Shown: in pieces, positions 54,361 to 64,000 of the stretch
Layout of the letters: every line of letters starts with the position of its first letter
Numbering within the stretch: the stretch's first letter is position 1
Assembly (NCBI GenBank): GCA_033398695.1
Contig: CM065803.1
Span: 48,289,501 to 48,353,500 of the forward strand
Length of the DNA stretch: 64,000 nt
Direction: 5' to 3'
Source: Orobanche coerulescens
Taxonomy: Eukaryota; Streptophyta; Magnoliopsida; Lamiales; Orobanchaceae
Program-made: the position numbers and the translations under genes
The notes under the pieces: model-generated
What the model was told of the DNA's origin: nothing
Seen by the model: the letters and a program-made list of their open reading frames with translations, nothing else
Databases searched by the model: none

Positions 54361-56690
54361 ATGGATCGAAGTTGGATCGAAGTGGTGCGAGTGCGGAGTA
54401 TGACAATGGAATTGAGCAATTTCTTAAATTTGCTCGACAACATCGCTCGGAACCCGATGAAAGATACTTTTTTCCTTGTGTGAAGTGTATGAATGGGAGA
54501 CGACATGAGGCTGACACAATTCGTGAACATCTTGTTTGTGAGGGGATAAACACCAACTATACGGTGTGGATATGGCATGGCGAAATAGTAGATGTTCCAA
54601 CTGAAAACACTCATGTAGATATAGATGGTATCAATTTGAAGAAATGATTCGTGATGTCGGACAATAATCATTTCAAACAGCTCATGTTTATGATGCGTTG
54701 AAAAGTGATTCAGAGACTCCATTGTATCTGGGGTGTGAAAATTTCATACGACTATCTGCCGTGTTGAAGCTGGTTAATTTGAAGGCAATAAATGGGTGAA
54801 GTGACAAAAGTTTCACGGAATTGCTACAATTGATGAATGTGATGCTACCAAAAGGCAATACATTGCCTAAGCGTACCTATGAGGCGAAGAAGATTTGTGT
54901 CCGATTGGTATGGAGTATAAAAAAAATACACGCTTGTCCCAATGATTGCATACTATACATAAAATAGTTTGAAGAATCGCATAACTGTTCTAGGTGTGGG
55001 GTATGACGATACAAAGTGAAGAATTATGGAGAGAACACACAACAAGGACCTCCCGCGAAGGTGTTATGGTATCTTCTGATTGTTCCAAGGTTCAAGCGAT
55101 CGTTTGCTAATAGAGATGATGCAAAGAATCTCACATGGCACGCAAATGAGAGAAAATGCGACGGGCTAATTCGTCATCCAGCTGATGCTGCACAATGGAA
55201 TAAAATAGATCATTTATTTCCAGATTTCGGGAGTGGCGCAAGAAACCTTAGGCTTGGACTTTCCACAGATGAAATGATTGAGGACTATCTGTACCAGAAG
55301 AAGTTGCACGTCCGTTCGGTAACTTAAGCACCAAGCATAGCTCTTGGCCTGTTTTACTTGTGATATATAATCTAGCTCATTGGTTATGTATGAAACGGAA
55401 GTACGTTATGTTGTCAATGATGATTTCAGGACCAAAACAACTAGATGACATAGATGTTTATCTAAGTCCGTTGATTGATGACTTGAGAATGATGTGGGAT
55501 GAAGGGATTTACGTGTTTGATGGTTACCGCCAGCAAAGTTTCAAGTTACGTGCAATGTTATTTTGTACGATTAATGACTTTCCTGCATATGGAAACTTGA
55601 GTGGATATAGTGTGAACGGACATCATGCATGTCCTATATGTGAAGAAAATACAAGCTACATCCAATTGAAACATGGAAATAAAACAGTTTACACTCAACA
55701 CCAGAGGTTTCTCAGTCGCCATCACCCGTATCGTAGATTGTGAAAAGCTTTTAATGGATTACCAGAAAATGGACTTGCGCCGATGCCCTTAACTGGTGAG
55801 CAAGTATACGATCGTGTGAAGAACATAAATACTATATTTCGAAAAACTAAAAGAAGGCTGCTACGACAAACATTTGAAAGAAGAGGCTAATATTTTTGAT
55901 CTTCCTTACTGGAGACATCTAGATGTTAGAGATTGCATAGATGTTATGCATGTCGAAAAAAATATATGCGATAGTGTGATTGGCACACTTCTAAATGTTA
56001 AACACAAAACAGAGGATGGTGTCCAGGCTCGTCAAGACTTTCTTGAGGTGATTTAAGGTACAAATCTCCGAAAGTAATAGCGCATATGAAATGTTAAAAT
56101 GCCTAGCTTACGGGCCGAAGTCTGATGTCGTAACTTGGAATGGATATGATATCAATAAGTACTCATTATATACAAAGTCACAAGATGATAAAAGTATGGT
56201 TCAAAATAGCGGAGTTACTCTTCAAGCCGAGTCCATGCACTTTTCAAGCTCGAAAGATAAAAATTCAGTTATGGCATCGACAAGTTACTATGGAGTTATT
56301 GAAGTATATGGAAACTTGATTATGTTAAGTTTAGAGTGCCTATTTTTAAGTGTAAGTGGGTTGATAATAACACGGGTGTGGTAATCGATGAACTGGGCTT
56401 TACATTGGTATATCTTCATAAGATAGCTTACACTGACGAGCCTTTTATCATGGCATATCAAGCTAAACAGGTGTTTTATGTCAAGGATCCATGCAATGAA
56501 ATATTGTCAGTGGTCATTCCATGTAGAAGTGTGGATATTAATGAAACCGAAGAATCAAGTTTTGAAATTTGTGAGTTTATTCCTTTATCAACACGGATGC
56601 CCACTATCGTTGAAGAAAATGAAACAGACGACATACATGCCATTCGAGATGATCATGATGAAGGCATACGAGAAAACGTTATTATCTAGA
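54361..56690 (+). pseudogene. CACTA-2 TNP2-like transposase, broken
   Basis: An ATG at 54361 starts MDRSW, but the N-terminal transposase-associated domain continues in another frame (AEYDNGIEQFLKFARQH, VKCMNG, YTVWIWHGE; to 54647). TNP2 sequence follows in pieces: SDKSFTELLQL, HACPNDCILY (about 54790-54970); FKRSFANRDDAK (55090); DIDVYLSPLIDDLRMMWDEG, NGHHACPICEE (55360-55660); FDLPYWRHLDVRDCIDVMHV (55890-55960). It ends with a DUF4216-like domain (56339-56690). Stops and frameshifts fall about every 100-350 bp, and the region between 56060 and 56340 is too degraded or short for the usual middle domain. The intact protein would cut the element out of DNA; this copy cannot. Confidence 0.88.
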
Positions 56691-56877
56691 GTCAATTTAG
56701 ATAGTTGATGATGAAGGCATAGTCGATTATGTTGAATTGTAGTATTAATGTTCAATTTCGTGACATTGTGAATGATAAAGTTGGTCTTGTTGAATTTTAG
56801 TATTAATGTTGAACGTTGTGTTGGTTTATGAGTTTTTATATTTTAGTATTTAAGATTTATTTCCTTATTTGTTATTA

Positions 56878-57470
56878 AAAAATGTGTGTGTGTGTGTGTG
56901 TGTGTGCATATGCAGTGTGTGTGAGTGTGTGCAGTGTATGTGAGTGTGTGTGAGAGTGCAGAGTGCAGTGTGTGTGTGTGTGTGTGTGTGTGAGGGAGTG
57001 CAATGTGTGTGTGAGAGTGCAGTGTGTGAGTGTGTGCAGTGTGTGTGAGTGTGTGCAGTGTGTGTGTGAGAGTGTAGAGTGCAGTGTGTGTATGTGTGTG
57101 TGTGAGAGTGCAGTGTGCAGTGTGTGTGAGAGTACAGTGTATGTGTGTGAGTGCAGAGTGTAGTGTGTGTGTGAGAGAGAGAGTGCAGTGTGCAGTGTGT
57201 GTGTGTGTGTGAGAGTGCAGTGTGTGTGTGAGAGTGCAGTGTGTGTGTGTGTGAGAGAATGCACTATGCAGTGTGTGTGTGTGAGAGAGAGAGTGCAGTG
57301 TGTGTAAGAGTGCAGTGTGCAGTGTGTGTGAGAGTGCAGAGTGCAGTGTGTGAGAGAGAGTGCAGTGTGCAGTGTGTGTGAGTGTGAGAGAGAGAGAGTG
57401 CAGTGTGTGTGAGAGTGAAGTGTGTGTGTGTTTGTTTTATGTGTGCAGTCTGTGTGTTTTATGTGTGCAG
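56878..57470. repeat. GT-rich block with GAGAGTGCAGTG interruptions
   Basis: About 590 bp of TG runs broken by GAGAGTGCAG words in many lengths, clearly different from the block at 53469. It lies between the two CACTA-2 genes, ending about 45 bp before the next coding exon. Confidence 0.9.
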
Positions 57471-60400
57471 TGTATATTGTGGTTGATGATTAAATTTATT
57501 TGTTTATGCAGGCACATGGCGTCTACTTCTCGTTCCCCTCACACTCCTCCTCCCGCTCGTTCTCCTCAATCCTCCCGGTCTCCCGGTTCTCATCCACGTA
57601 GTACTTCTACATCGAGAGATCCCATGCGATGTAGAAGTATGTCGATACGCCGTGTTGACGGAAAAAAATTACCTCTTGACATTGATCCAGTATGGGGAAT
57701 GATCAAATACGAACACAAATTGAAGTTAAGTACGTACGTGGGAAAACTTGCCAAAGATCACGTGTCGATACTGTACAAGAGTTGGAAGAAAGTACCCGAC
57801 AAGTCGGATAAAGAAATGTTGTGGGAGGATATATTGGTACATGACTCTCTTTTTGTATTAAAAATTGTGTGTGTCGTGTTCCGTTGTGTGGCAGTGTGTG
57901 TGTGTGTGGATGTGTGGCTAACTCTAGTTTTTATTGTCAATATGTAGGCCAATTTTGATGTTAGCCAGATTAGTAATCTTGGTCATTTTCAAAAGAAGTC
58001 TTTACAGTCAATTGGCGTAAAATGGAAGCAATTTAAGTCCGATTTGACCGGTGAGTATATATATATGGTCCAAGCAAAGGAAAATCTCCTTGTGACGAGT
58101 ATGGTATATCCGAGGAGGACTGGAGAGACTTCAAAAAGATTCGTGAGGACTCCGCTTGGGAGGTATATCTAAAAAAATGTTTTAAGTTTTTTTTTTAAAG
58201 TTCAACTCTGAAAATAATGAACAGACAATCAAATAAAATAATTTCTTATAAGAACATAAAATGAAATTAGAAAAAAGGTTTTAAATTTGAAAATATATAT
58301 ATTACAGTATTCATAAAAGGATTGTACAATAATCTGAAAATAATTTTACAATAATCAAATAAAATAATTTCTAATTAAGAACATAAAATCTGAAATAAAA
58401 AAATATTTTAAATTTGAATATATATATATATATATTAAAATATTCATAAAAGGATTGTACAATAATCTGAAAATAATTTTACAATAATCAAATAAAACAA
58501 TTTCTAATTAAGAACATATTTCTAATTAAGAAGATAAAATCTGGAAAAAAAAATGTTTTAAATTTAAAAATATCTATAAATTTTTTATGGGTTATTTGAG
58601 ACTTGTAACAGGAAAAAAGAAGTAAGAAACAAGAATTAGCAAAAATGAACATTCCGCATAATATGGCTCGAGGGGGATACGACTTGGTGGAAGTACGGGA
58701 GATGGAGAGAAATATGAAGGAGCGTCAAGAAGCATCTAAATCTAGAGAAGATGTTGTTATTGATCCCCCGTCTCCACCTACGCGTCATCAAAAGTGGAAG
58801 CTTGGTCATACAAAAAGACGGGGGATACGTCATCCGATGCTGCACGGGAGATTGTCGAGAGGATTATAAGTTCTTTTTGAAGAATTATTTTGTTGTTGTA
58901 AGAAAAATAAAAAGCTCCACTTTTTTTTTGCTGTGTTAGCAAACACTAAAAATTTGAGGTAAATTATTTGCTTTATTAAATGTAAATAACCACTTTTCTC
59001 TACTCAGTTACTTTTATCTACATTCTTGTATTGTTTTTTCTCCTTCATCAACTTGTATTAGTTGTTTGCATGTTTCAAAATTTTGTTATATGGTGCTAAA
59101 TTAAATTTTTGTATGATGATTTGGAGGAACAGTATACACAGGGTACCTTCATTCATGAGGGTCGACAGGATATATTGGCGGCTGCCATTGGGAGACCCGA
59201 GCACCCTGGTCGTGTTCGTGGCATCGGTTTTGCTGTGGATATTCGAGATTACTTTGGACGATCATGTGGACCGACGTCTTCCGTAAGTGAAGATGTGTTG
59301 GAGCAGGTAAGGAAGAAGATCACCTTTGATGTCACACAAAGTTTGATGAAAGAGTTCGGACAGACAATGGGTGTTAATTCCCAGCGACCTGTTGATATTC
59401 GTACACCTGATGAGGTTACTCGCATCAGCACGAAGGGGAGTTGTGCTGATGCTATTTCTGGCCCTTCCGGAGAGAGGACTCCGACTGGAGACACTCTCCG
59501 AGTTGGATTTTATGTGGACGAGCATCCTCCCCGTCTAGTTGCTATCGGTAGGGTTATTCAGGGCGATTCGACCCTAAATTGTGCTCTTTTACCAGCTCAT
59601 TTGGTTAAGGTAGTGGTTGAGGAGGCCGTAGATGCCAGCGTTGAAGTTCCTGTGGCGACTGATGAGGTGAGAGTCGTGGGGGAAGCTTTAGGTGAATTTA
59701 TTGCATGTCCACGAAATTTTGTTATCTCCAATTTTTCAATGGTAAATATTTTCTTTTTTTTAATAACTCAAACAAAAAAAATTATTTCAAATGTATTTGT
59801 ATTTTACACTCTACTATATGAAATAGGATATTTAACGACTTAGGAAGCAGGCTCGTCACAATGACGGGTCGAGGACCAAAGATGACATCATGAAAGCCTT
59901 AGTGTTGCGTCGAGTCTTTACAATATTACGTTACCAGTGTCGTGGGATGCAGCTATCTTTGGCTGTGGCGGTGCTGATGTTCCATTGTACATCGCTCACA
60001 CTGATATTTTAGAGATCGTTCAAGGAAAAGAGTGGCTTAGTTTATCAGTTCTACAGCTTTGGACTATGTGAGTAATTTCCTTTATGAAATTTTTTTACAT
60101 TCGTAGACTGAGGTTCTTATATTAATATTTTGCTTTTGCTTAACAAATTAGGTATATGGCTAATATGAATGTGGACACGATGGACGTGGATTTGTATGGA
60201 TATTTTGATCCTCAATCCATACAAAATATGGGACAGAGGGGAGAGGAGATCTCGAGATATATATCGACGCGCATGCTTGAGTCGAAGAAGTAAATATACA
60301 TGGGAGCTTACCACCATAAGTAAGTTAGGCGATACTTCAAATTAAAATTAGAGTCGCTTGGTATTGATAATAGCAAAAAATTGCGTCCCCAGGAAATCCC

Positions 60401-60572
60401 TCACACTATGCCGCAAGTGCACGGTGTCAATAAGTAATAAAGTGATAAGTAAGATATCGTTCCCTCGAGGACTGATTTCACTAAGTACCAAAATATAGTC
60501 AACTCGTAATTTTATTTGAAGAACAATTATAAGGAATTTATACCTAAACTAATTGCAGAAAATAAATAATAG

Positions 60573-60575
60573 TAC

Positions 60576-60614
<39 letters not shown>
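60573..60614. repeat. AAT trinucleotide microsatellite
   Basis: About 13 uninterrupted AAT/ATA units inside the 60322-61686 insertion. Confidence 0.95.
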
Positions 60615-60615
<1 letters not shown>

Positions 60616-61339
60616 AAATAGGGCGTAGGATTATGATTTTCACCTCAAACAATCAGGAATGATATTTATTCAATCCAATTCACCGTTATTCAATTGATTG
60701 TAAGCCAGGAATTCCTAAATTATTCTAAAGCCTTTCCCAAGGTCGATAGAAAATACTACGAATTATTAACTCGATATATCCCTATTCGAATTAGATAATT
60801 AATGGCTAAAACAGTTCAAGAATTCCCACAATAAATAGGCTTCACAATTCCCATGAGTATATTCCTATCTCACAGAAATTATGATTCGTCTCACAAGAAC
60901 TATGCCTAAATTTCATCTCCCGAATCCATAAAGACATTCAAAACAATTCAACTGTTGGCCAGACAATTAAAAAGCATTAAGAACAATGAGAAAAATCCAA
61001 TTCAATAGAATAACAAATGAATTGAAATAATAATAAATAAATCAAACCGTCATGTAATCGGCTACAATCACAATCCTACTCAAACAAATCTAGGAACTAA
61101 GTTGCGGAAAAATTAAGAAAAACCGTAGGGATCCGTGGTCTTGTCGTCGCCCCACAAATCTCCTCTTCTGGTGTTCTTCAATCCCGTCCTCTATTCTTCC
61201 CGATCGATCCCCACCTATTCTTCAGCCCTTCAATGCTTATTTATAGTCGTCCTCAGCCTCCAAAACGCGTCCGTGTGATTAGGTCGAGAACAGGCTCCAA
61301 AACGGCGAAGAAACGCGGAAGGCTCAGCCAAAACCACCA

Positions 61340-61530
61340 TGTGGGCCGCGGCTCACTTAGTCTGTGCCGCGGCCCCTACTGCTCAGCGCCGGATGCCTGG
61401 GCGCATATTTTCCTCCTGGGTCGCGGCTCACTTAGGCTATGCCGCGGCTCACGGTACAGTGGGTTCGGGACTTTCAGGCCATCTTCGTGTGCCGCGGCTC
61501 ACTTGGTTTGTGTCGCGGCTCATGACCAAA
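61340..61530. repeat. Repeated CCGCGGCTCACTT motif
   Basis: Three copies of a unit of about 35 bp consist of GCCGCGGCTCACTTAG, a short CTRTG linker and a second GYCGCGGCYC. Single CG dinucleotides are conserved, in contrast to the A/T-rich surroundings. Confidence 0.7.
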
Positions 61531-61887
61531 AACTGCTGTTTTCGCCCGTTTTTCATCGTTTCGGCTTCCGGACTCCGATTTCCTGCAAAACATATAAGAA
61601 TAGTGCATTAAAAACTCATTTATGCTGATTTAGGCTCAAGATGGACATAAAATAATGATAAATAAGCGCATAAAAATACGCCTAACAGCTTACCACCATA
61701 AGTTAAAGATTGTAAATTTCAAAATATTTTCTTCTTAACAAAACTATTTCTTTATTTTTTTACAACATAGTTTTTTTTTACAACATAGTTTAGTAATATG
61801 TTTTTTCTTTCAAATGCATTTATCAATGTAGGCATTATTGGCAACTTGTGGGCAACTTGTGGGCAACTTGTGGTCAATATACCCATT

Positions 61888-62160
61888 GATATATGTATAA
61901 AGGAGTTCATAATATCAAAAATATATAAGTTTAGGAATTTATAGTACTATTAAAACAAAAACAAAAGCAAACAGAAAAAAGAATAACCGCCTATGCGGAT
62001 ACCTAGCCATCCACCTAACTAGAAAATTTGAAACATTGATACAAGTATAAAAGAGTCCATAATATCAATAATATCCCAGTTTAGAAATTATAATACCGTT
62101 AAAACAAAAACAAAAACAAAAAAAGCCTAACCGCTTAGGTGTCCGTCTAACTTACCTTCC
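61888..62160. repeat. Two direct repeats of about 149 bp
   Basis: 61888-62036 and 62037-62160 share GAT-ATA-x-GTATAAARGAGT, CATAATATCAAWAATAT, an AAAACAAAAACAAAA run and TAACCGCYTA.GYG motifs. A further CCTAG/CCGCC-rich segment follows. No gene is recognised. Confidence 0.65.
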
Positions 62161-62995
62161 TAGGCATCCGACCAGCCTGCCTAGGTGATCGTTTAATCAC
62201 TCGAATACCAAGGACAAGTGCTCATACCATAATCAAAATGGTAGATGACCTTTAGGAATTAATCGAAAGATTAATCAATTTAGGTGGAGATTTTTAGAAC
62301 AATGAGTATTGCTGGTTTCTTGCCGGTATTGATTGAAACATGAGACTTAAGTTAAAAAATACTTTTAAGAGCGCTGAGACCTACTTGACATGCCATATTT
62401 GGGTGGATTTTTTAAAAAATACAACACTCAAATTGGACCTAGATGTAATTGCCCCCCTTCTGATTAACATTAAAATCATTTGAATCATCGAATCCAACTG
62501 CTATCTTCTTCATGCCAAACAGGAATTTCAAATAAAACCATATGAAACCATCAACTTTAATTTCTCCATATAAATGACATATCTGAACCTGATTTTTATC
62601 ATGCAAACACCATACGGATAACATGAATAATTCTTTTCGCAAGCTGTAAGGTATGCACCACATGCACACAACCAAACACTCGACTCAATTTTCAAAATTT
62701 ATCCATGGCCACAGGAAAGAAGAAAGAGAGCAAAACTCGAAGTGGGGCCAATGTGAAATTGAGCACGACCAGGCCAGAGAACAAAAACAGGGCAGAAGTA
62801 ACAGGCGAAAATAGTGTTGATGGTTTTGCAGTCTGCAAAAAGCCATTCCAAGTTTCTTAACTCAACATCTGCTTCTCTCTATTATTATGTTGCCAGTTAA
62901 ACAACAATCCGTCGCATTCTGAAAAAAAGTGTGATCTCCATGATTCTCAATCTCGGCTACTGTCTCGTATTCCGATGCCAGTTTAACAGCAAAAC
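62161..62995. other. Stretch without a supported gene
   Basis: A minus-strand ORF of 78 aa (62439-62675) has no recognisable motif. I see no element ends. Confidence 0.4.
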
Positions 62996-63640
62996 CTACC
63001 TTACTCCACAAACCGACTCAAACGATGAGAACAAAGTTAAACTAGGGTTAACCACTGGATAAGTGGACCGCGTAATTTTACAGTGCAAACCGGGTTAAAA
63101 AATACCCAATGGACTAGGAGTGTAAGTGAGCTGAGTCAGAGTCAGCTCGTGAGCTACTCTAGATGAGAACACAGTCAAACTACCTTACTCCAACCGACTC
63201 AAACGATGAGAACACAGTCAACCTGGTGTTAACCTACATTGGATAAGTGGCTCGGGTCATTTTACAAACCATGTGAACCGGGTTACCCAATGGACTAGGG
63301 TGTAAGTGAGCTGAGTTGGCACGGAGCTACTCTAGATGAAAACACAGTCAAACTACCTTTTTCCACCAACAGACCCAAACGATGAGAAAACAGTCAACTG
63401 GGGTTGACCTACATCGGATCAATAGTCAAGGTTACTTTACAGTGTGAACCGGGTTAAAAATACCGAATAGAAATACGGGAGCTATTCTGGATGAGAACAC
63501 AGTCAAACTACTTTACTCCACCAACGACTCAAACGAGAACACAGACCAACCTACATTAGATAAGTGGCCTGGGTCATTTTACAATGTGAACCGGGTTAAA
63601 AATACCCAATGGACTAGTGGTGTCATTGCTACTCTAGATC
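62996..63640. repeat. Satellite-like tandem array, about four units
   Basis: Units begin with CTACYTTACTCCAC at 62996, 63180, 63353 and 63508, giving lengths of 184, 173 and 155 bp. Each holds CGACTCAAACGATGAG, GGATAAGTGG, GTGAACCGGGTTAAAAATAC and CAATGGACTAG in the same order. The units are imperfect and shrink along the array. Confidence 0.85.
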
Positions 63641-63654
63641 TGCTCGGAAAAAAC

Positions 63655-63790
63655 TCTAAATCAAACTAGAGGTTAATCGAGCCGAGCTCGAACTCGAGCT
63701 ATTCGAGTAGGTTTCGAGCTCAAACTCGAACGTAGTAATACTTGACTCGATGGGCTCGCGAGCCTAGTCGAGATTTAGTAGATTTACCTT
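63655..63790. mobile_element. MITE-like remnant rich in GAGCTCGAACTCGAGCT
   Basis: Overlapping CTCGA/TCGAG and GAGCTCGA words form many small palindromes, as in the subterminal regions of plant hAT-type MITEs. The terminal repeats and duplication are not visible. Confidence 0.45.
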
Positions 63791-64000
63791 TTTACTCTTA
63801 ATATATCCACTTATTTAAAGATATGCCCTAATTACAATACAACAACATCAGAGCCTTAGTCCCAAAATGCTTTGGGGTCGGCTAACATTAATCAATCTCT
63901 GAAAACGTCAAGTCGTCTCCAATAAAATAGTCCTATGAAAAGGCAAAAGTGATAGGTGAAAAGTTTAGTAAGGAAAAGTAATAAAAAATATGCAAAAATA
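63791..64000. other. A/T-rich tail with a conserved plant repeat motif
   Basis: TTAGTCCCAAAATGCTTTGG, followed by GGTCGGCTAAC (near 63857-63888), is a phrase I recognise from dispersed plant repeats, after a CAACAACAT-like run. The family was not assigned. No gene is seen. Confidence 0.35.

Larger units (their letters stand above)
60322..61686. mobile_element. 1365-bp insertion with 17-bp flanking duplication, class uncertain
   Basis: AGCTTACCACCATAAGT occurs at 60305-60321 and 61687-61703, so the insertion duplicated 17 bp of a CACTA-2 exon. Near the ends, GTTAGGCG (60324-60331) and CGCCTAAC (61679-61686) form a short inverted repeat. The sequence includes GCAAGTGCACGGTGTCAATA (near 60415), an ATA/AAT microsatellite (60573-60614) and a GC-rich segment with repeated CCGCGGCTCAC (61340-61530). 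No protein domain and no poly(A) tail are seen. The long duplication argues against typical hAT, CACTA or LTR insertion. Confidence 0.75.
52804..61880 (+). mobile_element. CACTA-2: decayed CACTA element, right end not seen
   Basis: The left end has subterminal hairpin repeats beginning near ACTACTACAAAATAACC. Then come a leader, a GT-rich block, a broken TNP2 gene, a second GT-rich block and a broken Ulp1-type gene. The gene order TNP2 then Ulp1-type is as in CACTA-1. A 1365-bp insertion interrupts the second gene. No matching right terminus is visible before 64000. Confidence 0.75.
57516..61880 (+). pseudogene. CACTA-2 second gene, En/Spm and Ulp1-like, broken
   Basis: Exon 1 starts at ATG 57516 after a TTTATGCAG acceptor: a Ser/Pro-rich start, then KYEHKLKLSTYVGKLAKDHV, ending at donor 57837. 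Exon 2 (57948-58160) has a frameshift near 58080; the second half reads EYGISEEDWRDFKKIRED in the next frame. Exon 3 (about 58615-58870) has DPPSPPTRHQKWK and another frameshift. Exon 4 (about 59117-59742) has GRPEHPGRVRGIGFAVDIRD and a long C-terminal segment. 59842-60064 reads WDAAIFGCGGADVPLYIAH in a shifted frame. The next exon (YGYFDPQSIQNMGQRGEE) ends with a TAA and is cut by an insertion at 60322. The Ulp1 His region resumes at 61832 but is corrupted by a 12-bp triplication. No Asp or Cys catalytic exon is seen. Confidence 0.8.

Noticed and set aside
56875..57264. His/Thr/Leu-rich minus-strand ORF
   Set aside because: Produced by the second GT-rich array.
62439..62675. 78-aa minus-strand ORF as a host gene exon
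   Set aside because: No domain, splice context or supporting neighbours recognised.

Overview
This window is a repeat-dense stretch of a flowering-plant nuclear genome, most likely a eudicot. The species cannot be fixed from the sequence. The call rests on plant-type transposon lineages: a Tekay/Del-like chromovirus with an integrase chromodomain, a Tat-lineage Ty3/gypsy element with two RNase H domains and an antisense gene, CACTA elements encoding TNP2 and Ulp1-like proteins, and hAT-type MITEs. I found no convincing single-copy host gene, tRNA, rRNA or CRISPR array. Nearly all of the window is transposon inside transposon.

Layout. 1-1062 is the 3' end of an LTR on the plus strand (LTR-A). 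1063-30747 is a minus-strand chromovirus, E1. Its 3' LTR is 1063-2777 and its short internal region carries a solo LTR (2817-6440, target duplication CTTAA) and a deleted Gag-integrase-chromodomain reading frame. Its 5' LTR is split (7396-8939 and 29881-30747) by a plus-strand non-coding LTR element, E2 (8940-29312, duplication CAAAC), and a hAT MITE (29326-29880). E2's 3' LTR is itself split by a minus-strand Tat element, E3 (15312-27310, duplication TCCTT). 30748-31007 is the pol tail of a second chromovirus copy. 31008-36042 is a minus-strand non-coding LTR element, E4. 36043-about 38470 is a truncated plus-strand LTR, E5. 38525-38928 is a hAT remnant. 38929-45184 is a minus-strand non-coding LTR element, E6, inserted into a CACTA element (CACTA-1, 45185-51241). 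A spacer holds a hAT remnant and an unknown acidic ORF. A decayed second CACTA element (CACTA-2) runs from 52804 to about 61880 and is interrupted by a 1365-bp insertion with 17-bp flanking repeats. The last 2 kb hold a short satellite-like array and transposon debris.

How the parts fit. The only recognisable protein machinery belongs to mobile elements. E1 and E3 once encoded Gag, protease, reverse transcriptase and integrase. E2, E4 and E6 keep LTRs, an initiator-Met-tRNA-type primer site and a polypurine tract but no proteins, so they must have moved with enzymes supplied in trans, plausibly by chromoviruses that share the same end sequences. CACTA-1 retains a multi-exon Ulp1-like gene with readable splice sites but has lost its TNP2 transposase, while CACTA-2 has both genes in pieces.

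The most interesting pattern is at the LTR level. LTR families that differ in primary sequence repeat the same order of parts: a cluster of short palindromes, a TATA box, tandem duplications, a pair of adjacent hairpins about 340-480 nt from the LTR 3' end, and a TTCAG/GT-like site just after the hairpins. Stem sequences differ between families while pairing is kept, which points to a selected RNA or DNA structure. All alignments were made by eye, and no search was run.
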